DNA from: Amoebidium appalachense
Taxonomy: Eukaryota > Ichthyosporea
DNA length: 64,000 nucleotides
Reading direction: 5' to 3'
Assembly: GCA_963693365.1 (NCBI GenBank)
Contig: CAVNZM010000013.1
Location: forward strand, 5,084,001 to 5,148,000
Shown: in pieces, positions 51,390 to 64,000 of the stretch
Numbering within the stretch: the first letter of the stretch is position 1
How the letters are laid out: each line of letters starts with the position of its first letter
Program-made: the position numbers and the translations under genes
Notes under the pieces: model-generated
Seen by the model: the letters and a program-made list of their open reading frames with translations, nothing else
What the model was told of the DNA's origin: nothing
Databases searched by the model: none

Positions 51390-52650
51390 GTGACACACAC
51401 AAATAAATGAAATGAATAAAAATACCTAACACAGTTACGAAACCAAAATGAAACGGGGTGAAAAGGAAGACTTTCAAAATCATGATTAACCCCCCCCCCC
51501 CTCCCCCCACCCGCTGCGTCCCAACCTCCGTCCCTCCTTCCTCATCCACAGAGCACACAGGTACACACACACGCGTGCGCGACACACACACACACACACA
51601 CGCACACACACACACACGCACAGCGCGTGCGCGCACGTCTACTTATCTACTTGTCTATAGCTACGTGTCTCCTTTTAAGGGGCTCTTTATAATTGTTTGT
51701 CTACTTCGGAATCCGTGCATGTTCAACCCATGGCATGTCACCGTGGAAGTAATTGGTCTCTTCTTTTGTAAGGATTGATTATATTATGTTCTACATGTTT
51801 GTGTGCTTTTGCTACTTTTCGGTGCGTGCTGCGTTCATTCCACGATTGGTCATACTCCTCCTCCGGCCCCCTTCCCCCCCCCCTCACCCCCCCCCCCCCC
51901 CCCCCCTACCCCCCCCCCCCTCTCCCCCCCCCCCCCCCCTCCCACACACACACACACACACACAACCACCACCACCACCCACTCATGAGCTCACCCACCC
52001 TCTCCCATCACCATCTTATCTGATCCTCGGCTTGGCACTACGGCATATACAAAGACACATGATAACCGATTGAATTTTTAAAGTTGATGCATTGCACATG
52101 CGTATGCGAGACCTTTGTTTGTTCTTTAAAGATCCGGACATTCACGGATTAGAACATATTTAGAATCTGTGCAAAATGTACATGCACACTGCAAATCTAA
52201 CTTACCTAATTAAAGAGTATGTAGACAACTAAAACTTTATGGTTATGTGTCTCGGTTTGATGACCCCGTCAACGTAACCGCCAAAACCCTCGCCAAGTAT
52301 ATCCGCACACAAGACACACTGCGGCCTAAAACACACAAGACGTAGTGATATCCCAGGCTCTAGCAGTGGAATTTTGTTACCAGCGCTCTTTCATAGCTTT
52401 CATAGTATCTCCTACTCTGTCTCCGGGGCTCTCCCTTCCCCCCTCCCCCCCCCCCCAACCCCCCCCCCCATCCCCCCCCCCCCCCCCCCCCCCCTAGCTA
52501 CCCCGCCATCCCACCCCTTCTCTTTCTGTTTCTACTCTCTCTACGGTGCTATTTTCTCTCTCTGTCTCTCTTCTTCCCCCCCCCCCCCCCCCCCCCCCCT
52601 CTCTCCTTCTCTCTCTCTCTCTCGCTCTTTCTCTTCTCAATCCGTGTGCT

Positions 52651-52706
<56 letters not shown>

Positions 52707-53055
52707 ATGATATATGATGTTTTATGATCATTCGATATGCCTCCCCATTCCCCCCCCCCCCCCCCCCCTTATCCCCAGCCCCCACTATCCCTCCCCCCCC
52801 CCCCCCCCCTTCCCCCCCCCCGCCTCCCCGCGGAAATCCTGCCAATTGATTGCAACATAATGACTCAGTGCACCAGAATCACCACACCTCCACTCAACCG
52901 AGTCACGTATGTGTATGACCCAGTGTCGTGTGCACACACAGGCCCCACACTTTTCAATCGCACTTGTCACCATCACATCCCAGCACTCCTCCCCCAACCA
53001 CCACGCAACACAACACCCCCTCCCCTCCCCTCCCCTCTCCCCTCCCCCCCCTCCC

Positions 53056-53108
<53 letters not shown>

Positions 53109-54228
53109 AAAAAAAAAAAAAGGAGGAGGAGAAGAAACAAAAATAACCTGAAATGCAACGAGCAGCAGCAACCACTTTCTAGGGACTACTCTTTTTAGTT
53201 AAACGCAAAACCAGATTCCTCCCACACACACATTGACTGCTGGCCAGACACTGAAAACGGCAGACGGCTGCAGGTTCCCTCTCCCCTCCCCTCCCCCCCC
53301 CCCCCCCTCCAACCCCCCCCCCCCCCCCCCCGGAAACATCTGTTGCAGGCACAGACACACAAACACATGCACACACACGGGTCACACACCCCTTTGCCTG
53401 CAGCGTAGGCTCACTTTACCGTGGCTTTGAATATCGGGATTTATTTCTAGAGGTTATTTTGTCGCCAAAAATCACACATATGTACAGATTACGGATGATA
53501 TGTACAGAGGCCGTGTGTATTGCGAGCCTTTAACTAAGGAAAGTGGTTGATTGAGAAAAGGCCTTGAATACTGATACATGAACGCCCTTCAGCCGATGCA
53601 TAATCATAAAATTTCAACCTGATCTCAAAGTCTGCAAAGTTTAACTGAAACAAAACCAATTTTTTTGAACGGTTAGCTACACTACTAGTGCTGCCAAATT
53701 CTGCTACTTTTCATACTTGATAATCTGCCCGCGTGAAAGTATGACGGATAAAACTCGAACGTGAGCTACGTTGCAGCACTCTTTTAGATCCTTTGGAAAG
53801 GATGTCAAAACGAACTGGAAGTTGCAGCAGCGCTGAATTCACATGCCACCTTTCTACTTTCGACCGGCCCCTTACTAAACCACTACTACACACAATAACA
53901 TTTGTAAAATCGATTGAGTAGCCAAATGAAACCATAACCGACGATAAATGTACTAGATCCCCAGCCTGGAGGTGGCATATGCTCCCTGTTTAACAGTAAT
54001 ATGTCGCTGATGCAACCACACTCTCCAGTTGAAACACTTACTGTTGCAGAAACCTGCCATAACAAGAATCGGGTACAGTGTCACCGGGTAACTGGCCCAA
54101 GAGTGGGCCCCCAATATCAGTTAAAGGCACATCCACTACTTGCACAGTTGACTCTTGAATGCCTCTTTCCGCGTACTTCTTGCTCTCATCAGGTCGACGT
54201 CGCAAAATTCGTAGACGCAAAACAATCG
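50581..54228. other. Intergenic region with many simple repeats
   Basis: No gene seen. T-to-G junction with about 37 G (50901-50946), T run (50982-51000), poly-G (51050-51069), poly-C to CA (51331-51388, 51881-51963), C/CT/TG succession (52440-52702), poly-C (52750-52822), C-to-A junction with about 30 A (53057-53106) and C-rich DNA (53288-53332). 53400-54228 is unique sequence with nothing recognised. Confidence 0.5.
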
Positions 54229-54600
54229 TCAAAAATGAGTAGCGTGGTAGTGTCTATCGACCGTTGCCGCCACAACCTGTGCCTGGAACTTCACCGCGTG
54301 TCTCTTCACCATGTCGACAAGTTGTTCGTCTGGCTCTTCACCCACGCTCTTGTGTGCGCGCAGTTCTGGATTGTAAATGGCCGGGACCGCCCCAGGAACA
54401 CCAAAAAGACCCTCCTCTGCAAGCATGAGCATTTCTTCTTCGGTTAGTGGTCGCGCCGTGACTTGAAGTGTGGGAAGGTGACGTGTGGCGGCGGATGCTA
54501 CGCGGCTTGTGAGATCCGAAACGTCCGAGAAATAAGCGTTTGTTTTCAAGAAGCCAACCATGTCGCTGGTGGTGCGCATGTGGGTCATGGTGGATGCCAT
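54229..54600 (-). CDS. Hypothetical protein, 123 residues
   Basis: One uninterrupted frame from ATG (54600) to TGA (54229) with balanced composition and none of the low complexity seen in neighbouring open frames. It contains an acidic helix-like segment (LTEEEMLMLAEEGLFG), then VPGAVPAIYNPELRAHKS and VDMVKRHAVKFQAQVV. There is no signal peptide or membrane helix. I do not recognise a family. Codon use is GC-rich, like the hydrolase and carrier genes. A cluster of CCAAT/ATTGG boxes lies 250-320 bases upstream on the minus strand (54848-54917). It could be a complete single-exon gene or the last exon of a longer one. Confidence 0.5.
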   Translation of the reverse strand: MASTMTHMRTTSDMVGFLKTNAYFSDVSDLTSRVASAATRHLPTLQVTARPLTEEEMLMLAEEGLFGVPGAVPAIYNPELRAHKSVGEEPDEQLVDMVKRHAVKFQAQVVAATVDRHYHATHF

Positions 54601-54847
54601 TTCAAATGTTTTGTGGTAGTTCTGTTACAAAACAGGATGCAAGCAGTGTGTGTGTGTGCGGGTTTCTGATGACAACGCTACTACGGAAATGCTAGGTACA
54701 ACTTAAGCTTCGTGGGGACGTGAGTCGAGCGCTCAAACATACAGGTTTTCCACACGCGCACGGTTGTGAAGTGCCGTCGATGTGCGTGTGTCACGGTTGT
54801 TTTGGGACGCGTTTTTACCCCTGCGTGTTTCGTACAGCGTCGATGTG

Positions 54848-54917
54848 ATTGGCTGTTTTTCAGCCAATCAAGGCAAAGGTATCCAAATAAAGTCAAGAGT
54901 AAAATCGTTCAACCAAT
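54848..54917 (-). promoter_or_regulatory. CCAAT-box cluster
   Basis: ATTGG at 54848-54852 and CCAAT at 54864-54868 and 54913-54917. No clear TATA box lies between these and the hypothetical protein at 54600. Confidence 0.35.
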
Positions 54918-54959
54918 CAAAAACGTTGTTGTCAATCCATAAAAGAAAGGGCGCCTGTA

Positions 54960-55282
54960 TCGCCGCACTCCGTGCTCAATCATTTATGCAATTATAATAT
55001 GTCGACAAGAACTTACGAGAGGGAGGTTGTCATAGGGCTGTGAAATGATATTACATGCATAGTCTATTGATGACGATAAATGGCCGTCCGCATTTAGAGT
55101 GCGAGCCCACAATTACATGCATTATAAACTTGCTCCGCGGTCGGGGTCGGATCTCGCGGCAGCTGCCGCATACGTGCACACGTGAGTTTCCCTCCGGAGT
55201 AGCAATGCCATGGCACCATCGTCGTCTGGCGGTGGGGACCGTGCGTGCACCGTGATGGCACTGTGTACGTGGCAGCCCCCCC

Positions 55283-55324
<42 letters not shown>

Positions 55325-55451
55325 ACCACCACCACCCCCCGCCGCCGCCGGCCCCTTTGCCCCACTCAGTCGTATCCCACCATTCATATGATGCCGGGGT
55401 GGGTCGGTCATGATCATGATCGCGCCCTCCTCCCCCTCCCTCCCCCCCCCT

Positions 55452-55482
<31 letters not shown>

Positions 55483-55494
55483 TCCTCTACCGCC

Positions 55495-55525
<31 letters not shown>

Positions 55526-56547
55526 CTCCTCCTCCTCCTCCTCCCCCCCCCCCCCCCCCCCCAACACCCTCCCCCCGGCGGCCCTTCGCTTCCCCAGACA
55601 CATTTTTTCATTTTCTTATTATTTTATCCCGTTTTGTTTCCGGTGTGACCCTCAGGCCCTCCAGAGGAACTACCGTCTTCCACCCAGCACCGACTGTACC
55701 CTAGGGTGCCACGGTGCCATCAGTTAACACTGTCACCATTACCAATCCTAACTATTCGTACACACTTAGCCAAGGGTTTTCGTCCCAGCGCCGGCGTGTA
55801 CATGTCCCAAACAGCTTTCCCTACGTTCATCTCTCCCGTTTAGATTCTTTGCACACCAACACTCAAATTCAGGCCCAATATACTTCATAGATAGGCTAGA
55901 AAAAATCAACCCTCCCCCTCCGTTCCCCCCTCCCTCCCAAGGCAAGGCTGGCACGGGCTTTGCCCATCATGCAAAGAGTATGCCGGCTTGGTACGTGTTC
56001 ACAGCAGGCTGCAGGCTGCCTTGTGTTATCCCTCTGAATATACTTCGCATTCTGTATCCGTAGTACCTACCTGCCCACCCCCCCCCCCCCCCCCCCCGCC
56101 ACCCCCTTCCTCCCCCCCCCCCCCCCCCCCCGCCCGCCCCCCCTCCCCTCCCCCCCAAGAAAAAAAAAAAAACATACACAGCCCCTCCCGTCTCCCACCG
56201 AGGTCTCTCCGGCCAGAGATAGTGGGAGTTTTGTGTGTGTGTGTGTGTGTAAGGTGTGTGTGCGTACGTGTGTACATGTGCCACGTGGTGTGTGTGCCGC
56301 CTTATAAAACAGTGTCTGCGTGCGGGGTTTTTTATTTTTTGTTTGTTTGTTTTTGTTTGTTTTCTTTTTGTTTTCTTCAAAGGTTTTTTGGGGGGATGGG
56401 GCTCGGAGGGGCATAATTTTTGGTTAAAACAACGGTATAGTGGTGCGGGACAGGATATGTGCTTATTCAGTGACACGTGTGTGTGTGTTTGGGTGTACGG
56501 TGTGTGTGACTGTGTGTGTGTGCGTGCGTGTGTGTGTGCATATATGT

Positions 56548-56578
<31 letters not shown>

Positions 56579-57044
56579 GGGGCACACAAGGGTTTCTGCC
56601 GCAAGGGATTCCTCTTGCTCCTTGGTTACAATGTGGGTCACAGTGTGTGAAAGTGCGGATCATGATACCAGGCCCTGTGCCGGTAATCATTATACAGTGC
56701 ATACTATACGGGCGCCCCGCATGCATCGGAGCGGGTGAAGTTGTGCGTGTTGTGTGTTTGTGTGGGGCATGTGTGTGTACGTGTGCAAGACTTGATGACA
56801 CCGTCTTTGTGCGGCGTGTGCGCGCACCATCATTAGTGTGCACGTGCATAGCCTAGAGTGATCTGTTGATGCCAAATGGTTTTCAAATCCATGGTGGCAC
56901 TGCACTAACTTAGAAATTAATGTGCTCGTGCGTATAGTATACAGTGACTTGCCCCAAGAAAGGGGAATGATGCGCTCTGATGCTTGTCTGCAGCGCCACA
57001 TGATGGTGTGCCGAGTGATAATGTATATCAGTTAGCCACCGGGT

Positions 57045-57079
<35 letters not shown>

Positions 57080-57080
57080 A

Positions 57081-57126
<46 letters not shown>

Positions 57127-57500
57127 GGGCGATGTCTATTGAGCGAGTGAGCCAGATGAGAGGCTGAGGCTCGGCAAAAGGTTGGTAGACTACTAAATAA
57201 AACTTAGCGGGAGGTGGTAGGGCGGCTCTAAGGGGGAAGGAGGCAAGGGGGCAAGGGGGGGCGGGAGGGGGGTGATCGGGGGGGGGGGGGGGGGGGGGGG
57301 AGGTCACAGGGGGGGAAGGAGGGGGTGGGGGGAAGGGTTGGCACCGCCGAATGAGGTTTTATAAGAAGACATTGCATAATTGTAGTAAATGCCTTGGAGC
57401 TTCGTTTGCGGATGAAGACAGGGTTGGTTCAACTTGGAAAGGGAATTTCGATCATGAGCCGCTGAAAAAGGGACAGGGCAGTGGTGGGCTAGGTACTTTA
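54960..57500. other. Intergenic region, C- and G-rich tracts
   Basis: No gene seen. Poly-C about 45 bp (55280-55324) with CCA and CCG units, C/CT/CA mixture (55433-55575), poly-C (56075-56155) ending in A (56159-56172), TG 56233-56250 and 56477-56562 running into poly-G (56563-56582), very long G tracts (57048-57125, 57278-57300). Confidence 0.5.
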
Positions 57501-57549
57501 TCATACCGTGGTTAGCAGGATGCTGATGGGCACTATTGTGCATGTGGGT

Positions 57550-58405
<856 letters not shown>

Positions 58406-58435
58406 CTAGAATCTAGGCTGTAGGGTTCATTATCT

Positions 58436-58438
<3 letters not shown>

Positions 58439-58471
<33 letters not shown>

Positions 58472-58536
58472 GCCCGCCCTGTCACCAGGTGGGAAAACTT
58501 TTGTTTGGGGGGGGGGGGGGGGGGGGGAGGGGGGAA

Positions 58537-58580
<44 letters not shown>
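58439..58580. repeat. Poly-C then poly-G tracts (inverted homopolymers)
   Basis: About 31 C (58438-58469) and, 37 bases on, about 70 G with two short interruptions (58507-58578). On one strand the two could form a long C:G hairpin. Confidence 0.85.
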
Positions 58581-58599
58581 TTAAGGGGGGATGCATTTT

Positions 58600-58783
58600 G
58601 TAGTACCTGCAGGCTTCGGTGCATTCACTTTGCATGACGTTTAACACTGGCTTGCTAAAGTGTGTTGGTTTTGAAATTCAAGCTGTTCCGTTTTGGTTTT
58701 GCGCATGCGCACCGTGGCATATGCACACACACACACACAAGGACCCACATCAACCCCCTCCCCCCCCCCCCCCCCCAAACACA

Positions 58784-58818
<35 letters not shown>

Positions 58819-59813
58819 ACAATCAGGTGCATACGCTCGCACATGTAACCAAGCGTTTACCAACACACGCGCACAGTCTCAGACTGACTTGTGGTAAACA
58901 CACACACGACTCGGTTTGAGGTTCTTTCAACTTGTATGAAACTAAGAAAACTCAGGCTGTACTGCGCGCTTTGAATTGGTAGAAGCTAAATCTAGAAGCC
59001 ATTAAGTGTTCATTGTCTGCCAGAAGTTTTTGTGCACGCCGGAACCGAGTCACTGTCAAGGCTTGTCCCAAAATCACAGCCCCCCCCGTTTATCTTAATT
59101 TTCCCCCAGCCTCGGCCGGTAGACTATAGAATCTTATTTTTTTCCAAGAAATCTAGACGCTAGAATCTTATAGGTGAATTAACTTATTTGTGAACCACCC
59201 ATGTACATTAGATAAACGATACGGTACTTAGTAATTTAGCAGAAAGTTTACATACATTGCCAAATCAACGTAAGCATCTGAGCTAACCGTTATAACCTTA
59301 GTAACTGAGGAGTCAAGCTTGATCACCTGGAACGCAGGGTATATGTCGTACGGTAATCCCCCCCCCCCCCCCCCCCCCCTCCCCCTTCCCCCCCTGCCTC
59401 CCCTCCCCCGCGCACCCGCCTCCAGTCTGTCCAGTCACCCCGGCCCACCACGCACGCGCACACATGCACACACAAAGTTTCACCTGGCACACGCATGCAC
59501 CTTACACGCACACGTGTACGAGTAGTACACAAACTTTGACCAGCGAAGAGTACTTCAGATACTGCATGAACATGCAGATACACTCACCCATACCGTGGCC
59601 CATGCGGCATACATACAGATACGGACCGTTGACGAACACGGCAGCACGGTGAGCACGATTGCCTTGCCCCTAATATTTCATTATTAGAAAATTTTTGTTG
59701 ACCGTTACGTGTGTGTGTGTGTGTGCGCGCACGTGTGCACGGTGTGTGTGTGTGTGTGTGTGTATGTACGTGTGTCACTGTGCGCGCGCGCGCGCGTGTG
59801 TGTGTGTCACACG

Positions 59814-59885
<72 letters not shown>

Positions 59886-60311
59886 TGTCGTGTGTGTGTG
59901 TTGCACGTCACGCACCACACGACTGGGACTGATTAGGATAAGCACGTCGTGGTCACACACACACACACGAACACTGGACATAACAAACACCGACGTGTCA
60001 CACACACATTCATCGCATACACACACACTACACGTACCGTGATGAGTCACACGCCGCCCATCAGAAGGTGCAAACCGTCCCACACTCACACGTCACCCAC
60101 ACGTCACCCACCCCATGACTCGTGACCCACTACACTGACACACACACGTGACACGAACACACACGCACACACGCATGCACACATTCACACACACAATGCT
60201 ACCTGTGACACACAAACACATACGCACAATGATTCACGCACACGCACACACCCACACCCACGTGCACACTGGCACACTATTGACACACACCGACGCTGGT
60301 GCACTGTGTGT

Positions 60312-60357
<46 letters not shown>

Positions 60358-62569
60358 CACGCACACACACACACACACAGACACACACACATGACGCACA
60401 CGTGCACACACACACACACACACACCAACACACACACACGCACACACACAGGGTATACACCGTGGCACACACTGACAGGCACTTTCGCACGTGTTTTGGC
60501 ACACCTACACGTGCGCACCACTGGCTTCGTGGCGGATAGTAACTGAGCCATGCATGCCCACGAGGGGCTGCCAGACGAGCCTCGGCTCCCCGTGACACCG
60601 TTGTAGTTGTAAACCGTTTGCATCCCTGGCCAAGCGGACATATGTAAATGATGCAATGCCATGCGTGACGATTTTACCCGGGCTGAGGTCGGACTATAAA
60701 ACGACTTTCTAAAACCGAGCACACAAAAAAAAGTGTGCGTGTTTAATGAATGACACGAAATAGGGTTACTATAGTCAGCCTGAGTAGTACTTTGCGTCGG
60801 ACCGTCTTTCAAAAGCTGAGCTTCTCAGATGAATGTCGACACTGAGCATCACAACATACGGTCGCGGTCTCGACCGGGCCCGCACTTTGCTCTCACATGT
60901 ACAGGCCTATCCCCTATGTACACTGCCCGTGCACAAAATACGTGCATGCAGGCAGCACAGGCATCCCACATGCATCATGGAGGTTGCCCACATTCAAACT
61001 TGATACCTTTAACTCCACCTGTGCACGTGGTACAGTACGTACAATAGGAGGCTCGCGGACGCACCCATGAATGATTTGGAACTGCCAGGTTGGGCCGAGT
61101 GCGTGGTGACGGAGCCGCAGCGCGCAGGTTGAGAAATCGAGAGCGCGATACAGGGGGATTAGTTATCAACATTCCTTACCATATTGGGACTTTCAGTTAT
61201 GCGAATTGGCAGAGCCGCCAGGTGCTGTAAACGGAATAAGATCCAGCAAGTGTAGGGACTATAAGACGTGACTCCAGATAGTCTAGGCCTTATATGAGCA
61301 CCATTATCAGGTTGGCCTCAGGGCAGGTCTCTTTAGACACACTGGAATAAGTGGCGAGCTGAGATACAACATGTATCGCGATAATCGGATCCGCCGCGGC
61401 GAGTGCGCACATGTACATGATCCATACGCAAGAGAAACAAACAAAACTGTTTAAAAAGCGTTTATAGGGCGATTATTGTGAATCTAAGAAAAAGAGCATT
61501 ATTGATGTTTAGTGATATTATATTCGGTTTACTGATGATGTTTTGCCGTAACACTATGATTGTGGGACATGCACACATACACTTACACGAACTTCGATAT
61601 CCATGAGCAAGATGCTTGAAGCCAGCATTCAAGACACAGGCATCAGGTATACTGATCAGAAGCACGAGTTTATAATTTGAAAATATGTTTATATTTTTAT
61701 TTTATGCCTTAGTTATTTAATGAATATGATTAGAAGCCAATAGCATGTAGGCAGAAGGCTCGCAGCCTGCAAGTCTTTGGCCATTTCAATCTTAATGCTG
61801 GACGGCTGGTATGTAATTATAACTAACATTCCATAGCTATAAGTTGTTCGAAGGACGTTTTTTTTTTCAATAAAAAAGAACTTTTGGATATTTACAAGGT
61901 TAAAATTCTGAATTTTGTTTCCTGCTCAATGCTGAACAATTCTTTTACGGTTGCTCGCGTCATTTGTTTTTCGAACCGGCAGGAGCTGATATATTGCTTT
62001 TCTTCGTTGTCGCTTTTGCACTCCTCTAGGTAATCCAATCAAATACAGCAAAACATTAAAAGTAGCTGCAAAATTCCATTGATTTTATGAGTTGGATTGG
62101 GTGAGGATGCTGGTGGGGGTGTTTAGTATTCAAATTACCTGCTCCCACTGAATTTTTTGAAGGTTCATCATGCAACAATTGTATTCTTGGCGCTGTTTAT
62201 GAACCGCGGGTGTTACCATGTTTTTGATTATAAAACATGTATTGAAAGAAATTAATTAAAACCATTCCTACCATATTTTACTTAATTCTGATCCCTTTTT
62301 GTTTCAGGGGTTTCCCATATTTTGGGAACTCACTATTGAAATTTGATGGAAATATTTTTAAACACCCACCCGCGAGTGTACCAGGAACCAAACAACAACT
62401 AAACGTTCCTCATGTGGGCCTTCACAGTTCACAACGCGTTCGCTCGCCATGTGTTGTGTCCCACCCGTATTGTTTACCCCCCGTTAGTTTTCAAAGCCAG
62501 AGCGTCTAGCGCGGTTTGTGTGCTGGTTTTAAAGGGTAGGGGGTAGCCCTGTTCCACACTCCCCTGAAA
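58600..62569. other. Intergenic region
   Basis: No gene recognised. CA repeats at 58720-58815, poly-C 59358-59379, TG/CG tract 59708-59920, CA tract 60127-60455. From 60550 to 62569 the DNA is AT-richer, unique and almost free of simple repeats. No open frame there has convincing coding features. Confidence 0.45.
59705..60455. repeat. TG/CG tract followed by inverted CA tract
   Basis: (TG)n with CG islands (59708-59900, including about 66 bp of pure TG at 59819-59878) is followed about 240 bp later by long CA tracts (60128-60455). The two arms are complementary and could fold back. Confidence 0.85.
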
Positions 62570-63346
62570 ATGGCCGCCTCTCAGCGTAGTAAGATCCTGC
62601 TGGCGGTGCTTCTGTTACTGTGTTGCCTGCAGGGATCACAAGGACTCCACTCATTGTTCAAAAAGCAACCACTCCCTCCCCCACCACCAGCTCCCGCACC
62701 ATACATTCCCGATTTCTTCAACTGGGCCTGTGGGAAACCAACCACACAGAGCTCTACCGAGTTGGGAGGTGTGTCACCGCGCGCTGTAGATTGCAACATC
62801 AATCCCTACTGGGATGCTGGTTCTTGCACATCCACCAATCAGCAGGCCAATCCGTGGTGGGAGGTTAATCTTCAGAGGCAGTTTGTGGTTTACCGCGTGC
62901 GTGTGTGGAACAGACAGGACTGCTGCTCTGAGCGCCTTGAAAACTTCCAGGTATGTGTGTGAGGGGGTGGGTGATTGCGTGCGCATGTCAATGTCTTCGT
63001 GAATTGTATTTGTGTTTGTGTGCGTGTGTGCATGTATGTGCGCGTGCACACGTTCGGGCAAGTCGTTTGCAGGGGAAGTGGGGTTGTTGACAAGATAAGC
63101 ACGTGGGATTTGGGTGAACTCGACGAGAGGGTTGAGTGAAGATGCTGTGTGTGTGGGTTTGCCTGTTTAGCAAAGCAAAGTGAGTTGCAGTTGTGTGAAG
63201 GCGTCTGTGCTATGTGTTAGGTGGCGGGCGGCGGGGGAGGGGGGAGGTGGGAGGTGGGGGGAAAGGGGGTTAAAAAGGTGGATAAGAAGTCGTGTGAGTT
63301 GCTCTGACATTCAGGCCAAAACCTTGGTATTTTTCTCTAGATTCCT

Positions 63347-63380
<34 letters not shown>

Positions 63381-63998
63381 CACACACACACAAAAAAAAA
63401 AAAGAAGAAGAAGAAGAAGTAGGAAGGGTGCAAGGTCGGGCTATAGGCTGGGGAGAGGACTTCCACTATTTTTGGGAATGAAAAACGAACAAAGAAAAAA
63501 TATGACCAGGTGTGTTCTTTGTTTGCGATGCAGAGTTGGCAGGGCATACAGACCCCCGGCAGAAGCGGAATCAACGTCACACCCTAGAAAGCAACAAAAT
63601 CAACGAGCAAAATTAGCATTCCGTCCAGGTGCCGCACTGTACTTATTTTTCTTTTTGAGCAGGTTCTTGTTGGTGGCAAGGTGTGCGGTCCCACAGCAAA
63701 CAAAGCACCGGGCGCCGGAGGGTATGTTGATGTCTGGTGCAATGGCGGAGTTCTCGGGTCGGAGGTCCGAATCACTCTGGAAGGCCCGAACCGGATTCTG
63801 ACACTGTGTGAGGTCGAGGTGGATGCTGTGCCCTACAATGGAGGTGTGTGATTTTAAATATTTTGAAGGATTGTTTGTCATTGGGATGCATAATTTCCAT
63901 GAGGTTATTCGGGCGGTTAATTATGATGGGCTATCAATGATTGTAAGTGTCCTCTATGCTCTGTCTCTTGTTTTACAGAACTAAAGGAAAGGATGTAA
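62570..63998 (+). CDS. Secreted F-type lectin (fucolectin-like)
   Basis: Three exons, 62570-62950, 63663-63843 and 63979-63998, encode 193 residues; the last exon has only 20 bases and ends in TAA. A signal peptide (about 1-25) and a Pro-rich hinge (34-47) precede one F-type lectin domain (about 54-190). Family hallmarks are ACGKPTTQSS, SPRAVD, the SCTSTNQQANPWWEVNL block, NRQDCCSERL and LTLCEVEVDA. The fucose-binding motif of the family is H-x(26)-R-x-D-x(4)-R/K. Here Arg115, Asp117 and Arg122 are kept, but the position of the His is Ser88, so sugar specificity may be changed or lost. F-type lectins bind fucosylated glycans in innate recognition and cell adhesion. Family assignment is firm. 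The 3' end depends on the tiny exon, which fits by phase and splice sites. Confidence 0.9.
63345..63420. repeat. Poly-C, CA, A and GAA tracts in lectin intron 1
   Basis: Poly-C (63349-63377) then CA, then an A run and GAA repeat to 63420, again with the C-to-CA/A polarity. Confidence 0.8.
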
Positions 63999-64000
63999 AA

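Noticed and set aside
53711-53935. 74-codon minus-strand frame
   Set aside because: No domain or splice context; probably chance.
54001-54447. 148-codon plus-strand frame overlapping the minus-strand hypothetical gene
   Set aside because: It overlaps 54229-54600 in antisense; the minus-strand frame has the more protein-like composition and a fitting start, though the choice is not certain.

Overview
This is nuclear DNA from a eukaryote. Seven multi-exon or long genes can be rebuilt by eye with canonical GT-AG introns in consistent phase. There is also a non-LTR retrotransposon, and some promoters carry CCAAT and TATA boxes. Between and inside the genes lie very large amounts of (TG/CA)n, (CT/GA)n and long poly-C/poly-G tracts. 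Several recognised families (a TMEM106-like lysosomal membrane protein, an F-type lectin, a seven-helix RGS receptor, DOMON-cytochrome b561) suit a holozoan or other intron-rich protist. The sequence alone does not fix the species, and I make no firm taxonomic call.

Layout, left to right. 1-4652 (+): last four exons of a secreted Ser/Thr/Pro-rich protein of unknown family, open at the left edge. 6714-8009 (-): an intact Ntn-type linear amide hydrolase (penicillin acylase/choloylglycine hydrolase-like). Facing away from it at 9645-10838 (+) is a broken copy with a deletion, frameshifts, an early stop and a 147-bp TA-flanked MITE. 11.2-12.7 kb: TG and poly-G tracts plus a weak candidate minus-strand gene. 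14845-21249 (-): eleven-exon protein (first exon unresolved, ten mapped) with three tandem DOMON domains and a five-helix cytochrome b561 core. 23113-26270 (+): four-exon ferric reductase/NADPH oxidase family protein, divergent from the DOMON gene. 28135-31381 (-): seven-helix receptor-RGS gene. 32.1-36.7 kb (+): apparently intact LINE with two overlapping ORFs. 38466-45532 (-): six-exon TMEM106 homologue. 46881-50580 (+): five-exon mitochondrial carrier. 54229-54600 (-): 123-residue hypothetical protein. 62570-63998 (+): three-exon secreted F-type lectin.

How the parts relate. The divergent DOMON-b561 and ferric reductase/NOX genes both encode transmembrane electron-transfer proteins and share a CCAAT-rich intergenic region, so co-regulated metal reduction or superoxide production is a reasonable inference. 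The hydrolase pair records duplication in inverted orientation followed by decay and transposon insertion. The repeats have a strong polarity (poly-C run directly followed by poly-A or CA repeats on the same strand). A dispersed repeat of about 100 bp sits next to poly-G runs inside introns of two unrelated genes.
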